Assembly: GCF_018130695.1 (NCBI RefSeq)
Contig: NZ_JAFCJX010000026.1
Location: 1 to 64,000 of the forward strand
DNA length: 64,000 bases
From: Bradyrhizobium jicamae
Lineage (GTDB): Bacteria; Pseudomonadota; Alphaproteobacteria; Rhizobiales; Xanthobacteraceae
Direction: 5' to 3'
Shown here piece after piece: positions 17,176-25,705 of this stretch (the stretch's first letter is position 1; each line of letters begins with the position of its first letter). The position numbers and the translations under genes were made by a program. The notes under the pieces are model-generated. The model made no database searches and was not told the DNA's origin. It saw only the letters and a list, made by a program, of their open reading frames with translations.

Positions 17176-18084
17176 ATGGGTACGATCAATTTTCGCAGCG
17201 GGTATCAATTCGATCCCGAAACCTACGCGACGGGCGGCGGCCTGCTCGCCATGCTGAAGCGAGCCATTCAAGAGCAGGACTTGCAGCAGCAGGGAGGCGA
17301 TTTCGGCTCAGCGCAGAGCCCTGGCGGACGAGCAGCTTCTCTGCCGCGAGATCCGGATTTCAGGTATTTTGCTCGACTTTCGAGCAATGATCCGCCGGTG
17401 GCATCTGACTCTTCTGGGTTGCCCACATCACCCTCACGATCAACCCAACAGCTCGAGGCCGATCAGGCGCAGCAGGCAAGAGAGGTTGCGGCCGCGCGAC
17501 TGGCGCGCGGAGTTCGAAGCGCGGCCCGAGCGGCCGCAGAGCCGCCAGACTCGGTCGATATCGCGAGGTCGGCGGGCATTGGCGTTGCCCATGGTGTCAT
17601 CAACACGCTGGGTCTGCCCGGCGAGATTCTGACGGGATTTGGATATCTGCCGAACAACCTGGCTGCAAATGCTGTTGGACGCACGATCGGAGTTGGGCAA
17701 TTCGCCCCCGACAGGCCGGACTGGATCAGGCCGTACGCGGTCCCGGACGCCATTCAGCAAGGAATCGAAGGGAACGTCACGGGGGAGTTCTATCAACCGA
17801 AGACGAGGACTGGACGCTTCGCCGAGACGATTGGCGAGTTCGTGCCGGCTCTCCTTGGTGGGGCGGGGCTGGCGGCGGCTCGCGGCGGGCCTGCTGCGGC
17901 TGCGGCCCTCCGCGAATTGCCGGCGACGATCGCCAAGCATGCGGTCGCTCCCGGAGTTGTCGTGCAAGGCCTCGAGGAAGCCGATCCGGACGGCTGGGCG
18001 GGAAAGGCGCTGCAGAAAGGCTATGCCGTGGCGCGGCGCGTACTCCCGACCGTGCTTGCTGCGAAAAAGTACTTCGGTCGTTGA
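17176..18084 (+). CDS. Effector-like protein with FDP-GGGLL tag, no catalytic domain seen
   Basis: This 302-residue protein starts with QFDPETYATGGGLLAMLKR (residues 12-30), close to the N-terminus of the protein encoded in the structural operon at 41468 (DFDPAQFAVGGGLLGRL). PDFRYFARL near residue 58 matches the tail motif of other effectors. After a charged coil comes a Gly/Ala-rich amphipathic region (DIARSAGIGVAHGVINTLGL) that resembles linker domains placed before toxin C-termini. The chain ends at AAKKYFGR with no recognisable toxin domain, so it may be a truncated effector or a pore-forming one. ATG 17176 follows AAGGA. Confidence 0.5.
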   Translation: MGTINFRSGYQFDPETYATGGGLLAMLKRAIQEQDLQQQGGDFGSAQSPGGRAASLPRDPDFRYFARLSSNDPPVASDSSGLPTSPSRSTQQLEADQAQQAREVAAARLARGVRSAARAAAEPPDSVDIARSAGIGVAHGVINTLGLPGEILTGFGYLPNNLAANAVGRTIGVGQFAPDRPDWIRPYAVPDAIQQGIEGNVTGEFYQPKTRTGRFAETIGEFVPALLGGAGLAAARGGPAAAAALRELPATIAKHAVAPGVVVQGLEEADPDGWAGKALQKGYAVARRVLPTVLAAKKYFGR

Positions 18085-18154
18085 AACAGCAGTCTGTACA
18101 AGTGCGATCGATTTTCCGACCGCGCGTCACTTAAATCGAGCTGCGTGCGCCAAC

Positions 18155-18538
18155 TCAATGGTGGTGCAGGAATGACTTTAGGAGAGAACTCAGGACTGCC
18201 CTGATGCCTTTGGCTGCCGGCCAGCGTGCTTCAGCCATCCTGAAAAGCTCATCGTAGATCCAGTACGCGGCCACGAGCCACGCCAGCCCTCCGAAAACAA
18301 GAAAGAGAAGTGCTGAGAGGGAGGGACCGGCGTCCGCATCGAAATCAGTCGTAAGAACGATGATTAATACCCACAAGACATGAAAGCTACAGAACCATAC
18401 GACGGCGATCCAGAACGCCACGCGGCGGAAGATTGAGCTTTGCGGGAGCTGTCGCGGCGGTGCCTCCTGTGATTCGATCGTCATCCTTCGCACCAGCATC
18501 TGCCCCGTTTCACTGGACGGTGGACCATACAGACTCAT
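18155..18538 (-). CDS. Two-TM membrane protein, possible immunity
   Basis: This 127-residue protein has two strong hydrophobic segments (VAFWIAVVWFCSFHVLWVLIIVL and LSALLFLVFGGLAWLVAAYWIY) and a basic C-terminus ending HHH. It converges on the effector-like gene 17176-18084 and its 5' end abuts the LexA promoter at 18547 on the other strand. A membrane partner fits a pore-forming or envelope-acting effector. No family is recognised. Confidence 0.5.
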   Translation of the reverse strand: MSLYGPPSSETGQMLVRRMTIESQEAPPRQLPQSSIFRRVAFWIAVVWFCSFHVLWVLIIVLTTDFDADAGPSLSALLFLVFGGLAWLVAAYWIYDELFRMAEARWPAAKGIRAVLSSLLKSFLHHH

Positions 18539-18546
18539 CGTTGCGA

Positions 18547-18575
18547 TTGACAATGTTCTTGTTATGTTCTAGAGA
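18547..18575 (+). promoter_or_regulatory. SOS promoter with perfect LexA box
   Basis: TTGACA (18547-18552), 2 bp, GTTC-N7-GTTC at 18555-18569, then TCTAGA. It drives the gene at 18610. Confidence 0.8.
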
Positions 18576-18609
18576 ACTTTCTCTCAACTCGTTTGGTCAG
18601 GGCGGTTGA

Positions 18610-19755
18610 ATGTCATTGGTAGCGCGCTGTCGAGAAACTCGAAAGACGCTGGCAATCGTCGGGATTGTCGCTGTTACCATTCTCCTGGCCGTTACGATCG
18701 CGAGCCCAGCTGCGTTGCAACTCGAGCAGCGTCCGCGGCAGGTGCAGGACACGTTTCGCATTGGTCTTGAGCGGTGGCCGTCGTCACCGGCAAGCGAGCA
18801 GAGCTGGATCGGTTATCGCATTGGCATGCTCGAGGGGTTGTCGTTCCGCGAGCAGCATCTGAATCAGGACGCGCTCGCCAGGCTGTTGAGTGAAGATGCG
18901 AGCCAGCTTCCCGAAATCAGGCCGTGTGGATTTAAGGTGCAATACAGCGACCCGTTCGGTCGTTTCGCAATCGGGGTAAGCCACCCCGATCTGGCGCGGC
19001 GCATCGCATGTCTTCGCGGTGTGGTCGCCTATCTGTTGCGACAGCCGATGAATGAGTTCGACTTCCGCGCGGCCCACATCGAGAACGCCTATGGGAATCG
19101 CATGGGATTCTCTTCGCTTGCTTACGCTCAGCAACTGGCTCTCCTGGAAATCTACCAAAAAGGATCCCCGCTTTTTCAGCTTCATTCGGTAGGTGCACGG
19201 GATTTCGCAGCGCTCGAGTTTGACGACTTCGCACGATGGCTGCGCCGTAGTCGTGAAAAGAGGCTGATCAGCTTCAATGGCAATCGTGCCCTTCTCGAGG
19301 CGGTCGGCCTGCCGGTCCCCGACCCGATGGTCATTCGGCCTGTCGCTTCATTGGACTCGCCGCGAGTTCCTGGCGGCGTTCTGTCTTTCGAAGGCGACGC
19401 GATCGGAGTACCCGGGCTCATCATGGTGAAGCTCGCTGAAAATGATCCGAGCTCGGTCGATCGGCAGGCAGCACAGCGCCTTGGCTGCATCGGGAACGAC
19501 GAGGAGCCGCGTCACGGCTTGAATCCCGGCGGCAGCGCGATCTCTCACGTGTCCTGCGAAGTCTACGACTGGTACGGAGAGGTCTGGTTGAGCCTGGCCG
19601 TGCTCAAGTCTGACACGGCAAGCGATCAGGATTTTTGTCGGCAGGTGCCGGAGCTGATTGGAGATCCGATCGTCGCAGCCTTTGTGCGCAGCACGCCGGA
19701 AGGCAAGAACGGACTGTACGTCCTGCTGCCGCGACGTTGCGAAGTCCAACGCTAA
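18610..19755 (+). CDS. Membrane-anchored periplasmic protein, probable immunity
   Basis: This 381-residue protein has an uncleaved-looking N-terminal helix (LAIVGIVAVTILLAVTIASPAAL) and a large periplasmic domain with at least seven cysteines. Family is not recognised. It is the only gene between a perfect LexA promoter and a palindromic repeat that overlaps its stop codon. The downstream effector (19919-20691) is badly decayed, so this looks like an orphan immunity gene kept after loss of its toxin. Confidence 0.55.
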   Translation: MSLVARCRETRKTLAIVGIVAVTILLAVTIASPAALQLEQRPRQVQDTFRIGLERWPSSPASEQSWIGYRIGMLEGLSFREQHLNQDALARLLSEDASQLPEIRPCGFKVQYSDPFGRFAIGVSHPDLARRIACLRGVVAYLLRQPMNEFDFRAAHIENAYGNRMGFSSLAYAQQLALLEIYQKGSPLFQLHSVGARDFAALEFDDFARWLRRSREKRLISFNGNRALLEAVGLPVPDPMVIRPVASLDSPRVPGGVLSFEGDAIGVPGLIMVKLAENDPSSVDRQAAQRLGCIGNDEEPRHGLNPGGSAISHVSCEVYDWYGEVWLSLAVLKSDTASDQDFCRQVPELIGDPIVAAFVRSTPEGKNGLYVLLPRRCEVQR

Positions 19756-19853
19756 AGCGCGATGAGATTAGGTTGAATCGTCATCGCGCTTTAGCTCTTT
19801 CTTTGAGCATGATCTTATCGGAAAACCGCGTCACACTTTTCCGGATCATGCTC
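19752..19853. repeat. Pair of intergenic palindromes (rhizobial repeat type)
   Basis: The first palindrome is CTAAAGCGCGATGA / TCATCGCGCTTTAG (19752-19794) and it includes the TAA stop of the previous gene. The second is GAGCATGATC / GATCATGCTC (19805-19853) with GGAAAA/TTTTCC inside. Both types are abundant between genes in Bradyrhizobium-like genomes and may act as transcript ends. Confidence 0.75.
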
Positions 19854-19918
19854 TAGCTAGACATTACGCAATCGAGTCTGATCGATCGACGTCAGCTCTA
19901 AGCTGAAAGGTATTTCTC

Positions 19919-20691
19919 ATGGTTATTGACGAGCCCTTTGAAGCCACCGACGACAAAGGAAACACGGTGACTGGGACTGGTCAGCGTGAATCGCGATCGC
20001 GACGGTGTACTACAATCCCGCGAAACCGGAATTCTATAAGAATAAGAGATTTGCAAATGCCCGTTTCGATTTTTTCAACACGAGGGATGTCGGCACGATC
20101 GATCGCGACGTGCTCCGCAGGGCCATGGAGGGAGCCCTCGCAACAGCCCTGACGAGATCCAGTTGAGATTGCGAAGCAAGTTGATGCGGCAATCAACGGA
20201 ACGAGGGAGCAGTGTGCCCGGAACGGGGACAAGTACGTCTCCAATGAGACATCTCTTCCGCAAGCGCAGGCCTTGGCAGCGTCCCCGCCAGAATTTGACG
20301 GGTCTCAATCCAGCGCTGAACAGGGGGATGGTTCGATGCCTCCTGCGACACAGGATTTCCGTTATCTTACCCGGATTGTCCCGGTAGGCCGCAAGCGTCC
20401 AGAGCGGGCATCGGCACACCAGCAGCGTCGCTCGTTGGTCAGATTGACCAGACGCCCTGGGGTGGCTTGCCGGGTCGACTCGTAGCGGCTTCGGCGTTCA
20501 CCACCTCACAGAATCCGAGCCGGCCCGCGCCGCCACGGCCGGCTCAACCGATCGGGCTCGTCAGCGGGGAACCGATGCCGGATCATCTTTTTCGGCTGCC
20601 GATCTGGGAACGATCCGAAAGCTCCGATCAGCGCGATGCGGATGACGCAGATTGGCTCATGCGCTTGCTCGGTCGCGGCCGCGCTCGTTAG
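19919..20691 (+). pseudogene. Decayed effector with recognisable tail
   Basis: Several frames are needed to read it. The start is MVIDEPFEATDDKGN; then frame 1 gives YYNPAKPEFYKNKRFANARF; frame 2 gives EIAKQVDAAINGTREQC and, near 20350, TQDFRYLTRI; frame 1 again gives GLVSGEPMPDHLFRLPIW and ends LMRLLGRGRAR. The two tail motifs place it in the effector family. At least three indels make it non-functional as read. No catalytic domain is recognised in what remains. Confidence 0.6.
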
Positions 20692-20846
20692 TTTCTTCAC
20701 CTCTGGCTCGATCGGCGGCTTTGCTGCGATCCGAACGTGGCCGTGTAGTTGTCAGAGATCCGAATGTTTCCATTGCACTTTCGCCACGCAGATTGCGTTC
20801 GTGGAATAGCAATCGCACGTCTGCGTTCAGACCTAGGGCTTTTACC

Positions 20847-21422
20847 ATGACAAAAATGTCCACCTCCGATCTCAAGGCAATGCTCGCCTCCGAAAAGGCC
20901 AACGCGCTGGCCGCGATCACGGCTGCGCGTTTGGCCGAGGATCGCGCCGATGCGATGGACTATTATCTAGGTGACATGCGCAAGGACATGCCGGCGCAGG
21001 ATGGCCGCTCGCGCGCCGTCTCGACCGATGTCGCCGACACGATCGAAGGGTTGATGCCCTCGCTGATGGATATCTTCGCCGGCTCCGACGAGGTCGTGCG
21101 CTTCGAGCCGGTCGGACCGGAGGACGAGGCGGCCGCGCAGCAGGAGACGGACTATGTCAATCACGTCTTCATGCAGCAGAACCCCGGCTTCATGATTCTC
21201 TATTCCTTCATCAAGGATGCGCTGCTGTCGAAGGTCGGCATCGCCAAGGTGTGGTGGGAGGAGCGCGAGGAGGAGAGTCGCGAGACCTACTACGATCTCA
21301 CGGATGACCAGTTCGCGCTGTTGGCCCAGGCCGTGATGGAGTCGAATGGTGCAATGAAGATCGTCGAACATACCGTACATGGTGCCGCCGATCAGGTCGG
21401 TGGGACGGAAGCGACGAGTTGA
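20847..21422 (+). CDS. Portal protein, N-terminal fragment
   Basis: This 191-residue ORF reads as the start of a podovirus-type portal: AEDRADAMDYYLGDM, a DVADTIEGLMPSLMDIFAGSDE helix and VGIAKVWWEE are typical. It ends at GAADQVGGTEATS with TGA 21420. The rest of the portal begins 1.8 kb downstream at 23232 (ITHDVTIVTTRK). The portal is the dodecameric ring through which DNA enters and leaves. The break seems to fall between codons with little loss, as if a cassette had been inserted. Whether the two parts can assemble is unknown. Confidence 0.8.
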   Translation: MTKMSTSDLKAMLASEKANALAAITAARLAEDRADAMDYYLGDMRKDMPAQDGRSRAVSTDVADTIEGLMPSLMDIFAGSDEVVRFEPVGPEDEAAAQQETDYVNHVFMQQNPGFMILYSFIKDALLSKVGIAKVWWEEREEESRETYYDLTDDQFALLAQAVMESNGAMKIVEHTVHGAADQVGGTEATS

Positions 21423-21514
21423 AGATCCAAACCTGCCCGGAAGACCCCCGTGGCGGAATGCATGGAGGTTGGTGCATAGTTGGCGGCCGTCACTGAATTT
21501 CTCGAGGAACTACC

Positions 21515-21883
21515 ATGGCTGCCGTTTTCTTTGTCATCGCTGCGATTGCCGCATTATGGTCCGGCATCAGGAGTGAAGTTCTTCGCCGTGAGCTCCTCGA
21601 CTCGTCCCGACTCAGTTCCAGGACGAACTGATGTCGCGATATGCGCTTCATGTCTATGCGTTCGCGCGATCGACACCGTTAACGCTGCAAGCGACGTACA
21701 TGAAGGTCTTGTACGGCGGCTGCGCGGCTGCCTTGAGCGGTTCGCTCGGCTTCTTCGCGGCAGGCAATGTTGTGTTCGGTTGCGTCGTGCTGATTGGCTT
21801 TCTCTGGTCCGCCTATCAGACTTTCAAATCCTGGAAAACCTTATCATGCGAACTATGCGCAGGCGGACGGCCGGGCACAGTAG
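21515..21883 (+). pseudogene. Membrane immunity-like gene, two frameshifts
   Basis: Starting at ATG 21515 (MAAVFFVIAAIAALWSG), the reading passes to frame 1 near 21605 (FQDELMSRYALHVYAF), covers two hydrophobic stretches (SGSLGFFAAGNVVFGCVVLIG), and shifts again near 21840 to YHANYAQADGRAQ before TAG 21881. Restored it would be a membrane protein of about 120 residues. Its place before an effector remnant suggests immunity. Confidence 0.5.
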
Positions 21884-21891
21884 GAAGACGG

Positions 21892-22268
21892 ATGACGGCT
21901 GGGACTTGTGGCGGAGGGACGTTTGGCTGGCCGTGGGGCGGCGGGATCGGCGGTTACATCGACAGCCACGGCAGGCTGTATCCGCAGGCCTATGCAGGCA
22001 CGCCTGGCTGGGGGTTGTCTGCCGGGATACGCCGGATCTTGAAGGATTGCTGACGGGAACGTCGGCATCGGGCAGCGTCGGACGCGGACGGGTTCGTGCC
22101 AATGTCGGGACAAGCGGAGGTGCCAGCGGTGTCGGCTTCGGGACGTCCGGTGTCGGCGTGACGTATGGGTTTGGACCCTACGAGATGTCCGATGACTATT
22201 CGCAACCCTGGAAGAAACCGTTCATCCGCGATACCGCTGCGGCTGCGGGAATCCCCAGCGGCAGGTAG
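21892..22268 (+). pseudogene. Gly-rich effector remnant
   Basis: ATG 21892 opens a Gly/Trp-rich segment (GGYIDSHGRLYPQAYAGTPG) that after a one-base shift near 22030 continues as TPDLEGLLTGTSASGSVG, repeated G-S/T-G strands and YGFGPYEMS. It resembles the beta-repeat C-termini of other rhizobial toxin-like proteins. No catalytic residues are recognised. It lies inside the insertion that splits the portal. Confidence 0.45.
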
Positions 22269-22357
22269 GTCGTGTCAGCTTCCTCATCGCTTCGGAGGCC
22301 GTCGCCGTGATATCCTGTGGCTCGTATCGCATGGGGTATCAACTGCGCTCCAATCGA

Positions 22358-22771
22358 TCATTGGTTCTTGAAATAGTAGACCGCATACACCAGCAGCACG
22401 CTGCCCGCGGCCATCCAGGCATACATGATCCGTTCGTTTCGAATTGCTCGCTTGAGATGTGCGCGACCCGCATCGGTCAGGCGCGCTGCGTCGATCTTTG
22501 TTGCACAGCCGGCGTCGTAGCCATCTAGATTGAAAATGCGTCCGAGCAAACGTACGGCGACAGCCAAGCCAGGACCGATAAATAAAGCGTCGATCAGCCA
22601 GAAAGAACCTTCACGCACTACGCGCGAGGGGGACGGCTGAACTGCCTCGTGCCGTTCGCCTGGGGCAATGTTTTCGAACACGGCCTCCGCGTCGCGTGCA
22701 TTCAACGAGGCGAGAAAATACAGGCCACAAATCCAGACCACGATGGCACCGCAAAGTACGTTGGTCATCAT
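22358..22771 (-). CDS. Two- or three-TM membrane protein, possible immunity
   Basis: This 137-residue protein starts MMTNVLCGAIVVWICGLYFLASL, has a second hydrophobic region (FWLIDALFIGPGLAVAVRLLG) and a third near the C-terminus (YAWMAAGSVLLVYAVYYF). It is divergent from the small ORF at 22898, the same geometry as the M23 pairs. Frame is open to 22816; ATG 22771 is preferred because the hydrophobic segment starts there. Confidence 0.5.
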   Translation of the reverse strand: MMTNVLCGAIVVWICGLYFLASLNARDAEAVFENIAPGERHEAVQPSPSRVVREGSFWLIDALFIGPGLAVAVRLLGRIFNLDGYDAGCATKIDAARLTDAGRAHLKRAIRNERIMYAWMAAGSVLLVYAVYYFKNQ

Positions 22772-22897
22772 CCTCCGGTTGCTCCGGTGATTATCGATAT
22801 CGCAATGGATCATCACAACATGGCGCCACGCGCCGATCCATCCGTCTGATCTTGAGGATAGTGAGCGCCACCAAAGGTTTCAACTTGGGAGTTTGAG

Positions 22898-23203
22898 ATG
22901 GCAGGAGAAGAAAGAAAGGTCCGGTGGCCGGACGGAGTGTCGCTCTCGATACCCGCCCCCTGGGGAAGAATCGGCGGCACCTATTATTGGAGCCCCGGCT
23001 CGCCAGATGCCCCACATCTTACGCTGATGCGCAGCTATGGCATGCCGGGGGCAGGGGCCAACGTAGTCTTCCGAAGACAGGGAATGACCTCGAGCGGCTG
23101 GGCCGTCACAAGGACCCGGCGGCCTTTATGGCCTAATGCTGGATTACTTACACAACCAGTGAAATCCGTTGCGTTTTGCGCCGCGGCAAGTCGCACGACA
23201 TGA
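22898..23203 (+). CDS. Short ORF, possible truncated effector start
   Basis: This 101-residue ORF begins MAGEERKVRWPDGVSL and contains RIGGTYYWSPGSPDAPHLTL; after about residue 60 it becomes Arg/Ser-rich and looks out of frame. It stops 28 bp before the portal C-terminal ORF. I read it as the beginning of an effector cut off where the cassette rejoins the portal gene. Confidence 0.35.
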   Translation: MAGEERKVRWPDGVSLSIPAPWGRIGGTYYWSPGSPDAPHLTLMRSYGMPGAGANVVFRRQGMTSSGWAVTRTRRPLWPNAGLLTQPVKSVAFCAAASRTT

Positions 23204-23231
23204 CGCATCTTTCCACGTGAGAATATTGAAC

Positions 23232-24887
23232 ATGGCTGTATCCCTGCTTCCGGGGCCGGTGGCGAAGCCGCTCGCCCAACCCATTACACATGACGTCACC
23301 ATCGTCACCACGCGCAAGCTCGCGCAGGCGAGGGTGATGGGCGTGCCGCCCGAGGAATTCGGGATCGAGCGCGGCGCGCGCAGCATCCGCGACTGCAATT
23401 ATTGCTTCCATGAGGTGGTGACGAAGACCGAGGCGCAGCTGATCGCCGAAGGTTTTGATGCCGCACAGATCAAGGCGCTCAACGACTATACCGGTCATGC
23501 CAATGTCGAGACGCTGGCGCGCGATACGGCCGACGAGCATTTTGGCTTCACCGCGGGCGACGCGAACGCGGCGGCGCGATTGGTGCGGATCACCGAGCAT
23601 TATGTGCGGATGGATTATGAGGGCAATGGAAGGCCGTGCCTCTACCAGGTGATCACCGGCGGCGACCAGGCCGAGATCCTGCGCAAGGATGGCAAAGACT
23701 GCATAGCGCCGTTCGATGCCATTCCCTTTGCGGCAACGACGCCGGTGCCGATGACGCACCGCTTCTTCGGCCGCTCGATCGCCGAGCTCGTCATGCCGCT
23801 GCAGCGCGAGAAGACGGCGCTGAAGCGCGGTGCGCTGGACAATCTCTACCTGCACAACAATCCGCGCGTCGAGGTCGCCGAGGCCAATGCCGGTCCGAAC
23901 ACGCTCGACGATCTCCTTGTGTCCCGGCCGGGCGGCGTGGTGCGCACCAAGACGCCGGGCGGCCTGAACTGGCAGACGGTGCCGGACATCACGACCTCGA
24001 TCTATCCGATGATGCAGTATCTCGACGCCGAGCTCGAGAGTCGCACCGGCCTCGGCCGCCAGTCGCAGGGGATCGACGCCAACGCGCTGCAGAACCAGTC
24101 GGCGACCGCGGTGGCGCAGGTGTTCTCCGCCTCGCAGATGCGGATCAAGCTGATCGCGCGCGTGATGGCCGAAGGCGTGCGCGATATCTTCGCGCTGTTG
24201 CACGGTACGATCCGCAAGCACGGCCAGCAGCAACAGACCGTGCGGCTGCGCAACGCCTGGGTCAATGTCGACCCGCGGAATTGGAAGACGCGCGATGACA
24301 TGACCATCAATGTCGGACTCGGCACCGGCGGCAAGGCGCAGCAATTTGCGCAGGTGATGGCGCTTGCCAACGTGCAGAAGGAATTGGTCACCGGCGGCAA
24401 GGTCAACATGGTCGGCGACCGCGAACTCTACAATACGGCGGTCGAGCTGACGCGCATCATGGGGCACAAGAACCCTGATCGCTTCTTCAACAATCCGACG
24501 GCCGTCAACCCGCAGACCGGCCAGCTTCTGCATCCGCCGCCGGCACCGCCGCAGCCACCGCCGGATCCGCGACTGCAGGCGCTGCAGGCAAAGGCCCAGG
24601 CGGATCAGCTCGCCGTCGCGCATCGTGCGCAGGTCGAGCAGCAGAAGGCCCAAGCTGATGCGATCCATCAGAAGCTCAAAGCCGAAGCCGAGATCGAGCT
24701 GGCGAAGATCAAAGCCGAGCTCGACGCGCAGATCAAGGTGTTCGATGCGCATCTGAAGGCTGCGACAGAAGCGCAGAAATCAGTGCGAGCCCTCGTACCA
24801 GGCTCGCGCAAGGCGAGGGACGGCCACCATTATGTTCCGGACCCGCAGCGGCCGGGCAAGTTCCTGATGGTTGTGCATCATGTCTGA
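23232..24887 (+). CDS. Portal protein, C-terminal fragment
   Basis: From ATG 23232 this 551-residue ORF carries the larger part of the portal: VTKTEAQLIAEGFD, FFGRSIAELVMPLQREKTALKRGALDN, the wing/stem region TGLGRQSQGIDANALQNQSATAV, and a long Lys/Gln/Ala coiled coil before the C-terminus (VPDPQRPGKFLMVVHHV). It lacks the first ~190 residues, which are at 20847-21422. Its stop overlaps the start of the amidase effector by 8 bp. Its 3' 780 bp are duplicated at 26364-27148. Confidence 0.85.
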   Translation: MAVSLLPGPVAKPLAQPITHDVTIVTTRKLAQARVMGVPPEEFGIERGARSIRDCNYCFHEVVTKTEAQLIAEGFDAAQIKALNDYTGHANVETLARDTADEHFGFTAGDANAAARLVRITEHYVRMDYEGNGRPCLYQVITGGDQAEILRKDGKDCIAPFDAIPFAATTPVPMTHRFFGRSIAELVMPLQREKTALKRGALDNLYLHNNPRVEVAEANAGPNTLDDLLVSRPGGVVRTKTPGGLNWQTVPDITTSIYPMMQYLDAELESRTGLGRQSQGIDANALQNQSATAVAQVFSASQMRIKLIARVMAEGVRDIFALLHGTIRKHGQQQQTVRLRNAWVNVDPRNWKTRDDMTINVGLGTGGKAQQFAQVMALANVQKELVTGGKVNMVGDRELYNTAVELTRIMGHKNPDRFFNNPTAVNPQTGQLLHPPPAPPQPPPDPRLQALQAKAQADQLAVAHRAQVEQQKAQADAIHQKLKAEAEIELAKIKAELDAQIKVFDAHLKAATEAQKSVRALVPGSRKARDGHHYVPDPQRPGKFLMVVHHV

Positions 24888-25704
24888 TTATTCTCTGGTG
24901 CCCGTCGATCATCAGCCGGACTTTGAAAACGTGTCGCTCGTTCCGGTCGAGCACGACCCATTCAGCGATGGCGGCGCGATCCAGCAGGCGCCCACGCAAT
25001 TGGCGCAGATACCGATTCAACCTCCGCAGATCCAGCCGCAGGTTCAACAAGCGCAGTTTCAACAGCCTCAGGCACAGACTCAATCAACGCAGCCAGAGCC
25101 GCAACAGCTTGCGACGGGAGGGAACCAGCCAGGCGTCGATGGGGCGCCGACCGGCGGCGGCCCCAGCGGACCGAATACGGGCGCCGATCAGGAGGACCTC
25201 GTCAAGGTCGGCTCAAGCCGAGACCGCGGCCCAGGTGACGTACGTCAGAGAATAGTCGATCTCGCACGCGGTCATGTTGGCTCAGGCGCGTGGGACTTTT
25301 ACGCCGCAAAGGGAAATTTTGGAGTAGGAAAAGACAAATGCAATCTGTTCGTGTATGAGGTTCTGAAGGACGCAGGAGCAAGCCCCGGTCTGCCGAATGG
25401 GCATTTTTGGAATCCCTATCCGCCTACAGCCGCGAATTGGGCTGATTCCTCATTTGCGATTCCGGGGTGGAGAGTGTTGAGTTCGGGAGAATCACCACAG
25501 CCGGGAGATGTGGTCGGACAGCGAATACAATGGCCGAACGGAGCGACAGGACACGTCATGATAGTGGGGCCGAATGCCAACTTCATCGGTGTTGGAGAGA
25601 GCGAAAAGGTCGAGAGCGTTGCATCAAAAATGATGGGAGGAATTTATCCTAATCCCAACGCTCGCCCCGGCGGCCTTCTGGTTTATCGTCGTTACGAGCC
25701 CTAG
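24880..25704 (+). CDS. NlpC/P60-like amidase effector with SLVPVDH tag
   Basis: This 274-residue protein opens with two copies of an S-LVPV-H motif (YSLVPVDHQPDF, VSLVPVEHDPF), then a Gln/Pro linker to about residue 125. The C-terminal domain fits a papain-like cell-wall amidase: Cys154 in DKCNLFVYEVL starts the helix, GDVVGQRI follows, and His225 lies in GHVMIVGP. It likely cuts peptide bonds in peptidoglycan. ATG 24880 lies inside the portal 3' end, so translation is coupled to portal. The next gene, 1 bp away, encodes an exported protein, the classic amidase-immunity layout. Frame intact. Confidence 0.72.
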   Translation: MSDYSLVPVDHQPDFENVSLVPVEHDPFSDGGAIQQAPTQLAQIPIQPPQIQPQVQQAQFQQPQAQTQSTQPEPQQLATGGNQPGVDGAPTGGGPSGPNTGADQEDLVKVGSSRDRGPGDVRQRIVDLARGHVGSGAWDFYAAKGNFGVGKDKCNLFVYEVLKDAGASPGLPNGHFWNPYPPTAANWADSSFAIPGWRVLSSGESPQPGDVVGQRIQWPNGATGHVMIVGPNANFIGVGESEKVESVASKMMGGIYPNPNARPGGLLVYRRYEP

Positions 25705-25705
25705 C

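Noticed and set aside
21423..23231. Intein or group I/II intron splitting the portal
   Set aside because: The intervening DNA contains its own stop codons, effector and membrane-protein remnants and a minus-strand gene, with no intein motifs (Cys start, His-Asn end) or intron endonuclease.
23148..24752. 534-codon open frame on the minus strand
   Set aside because: It lies entirely opposite the portal gene and is rich in Arg/His/Leu, a typical antisense shadow of high-GC coding DNA.
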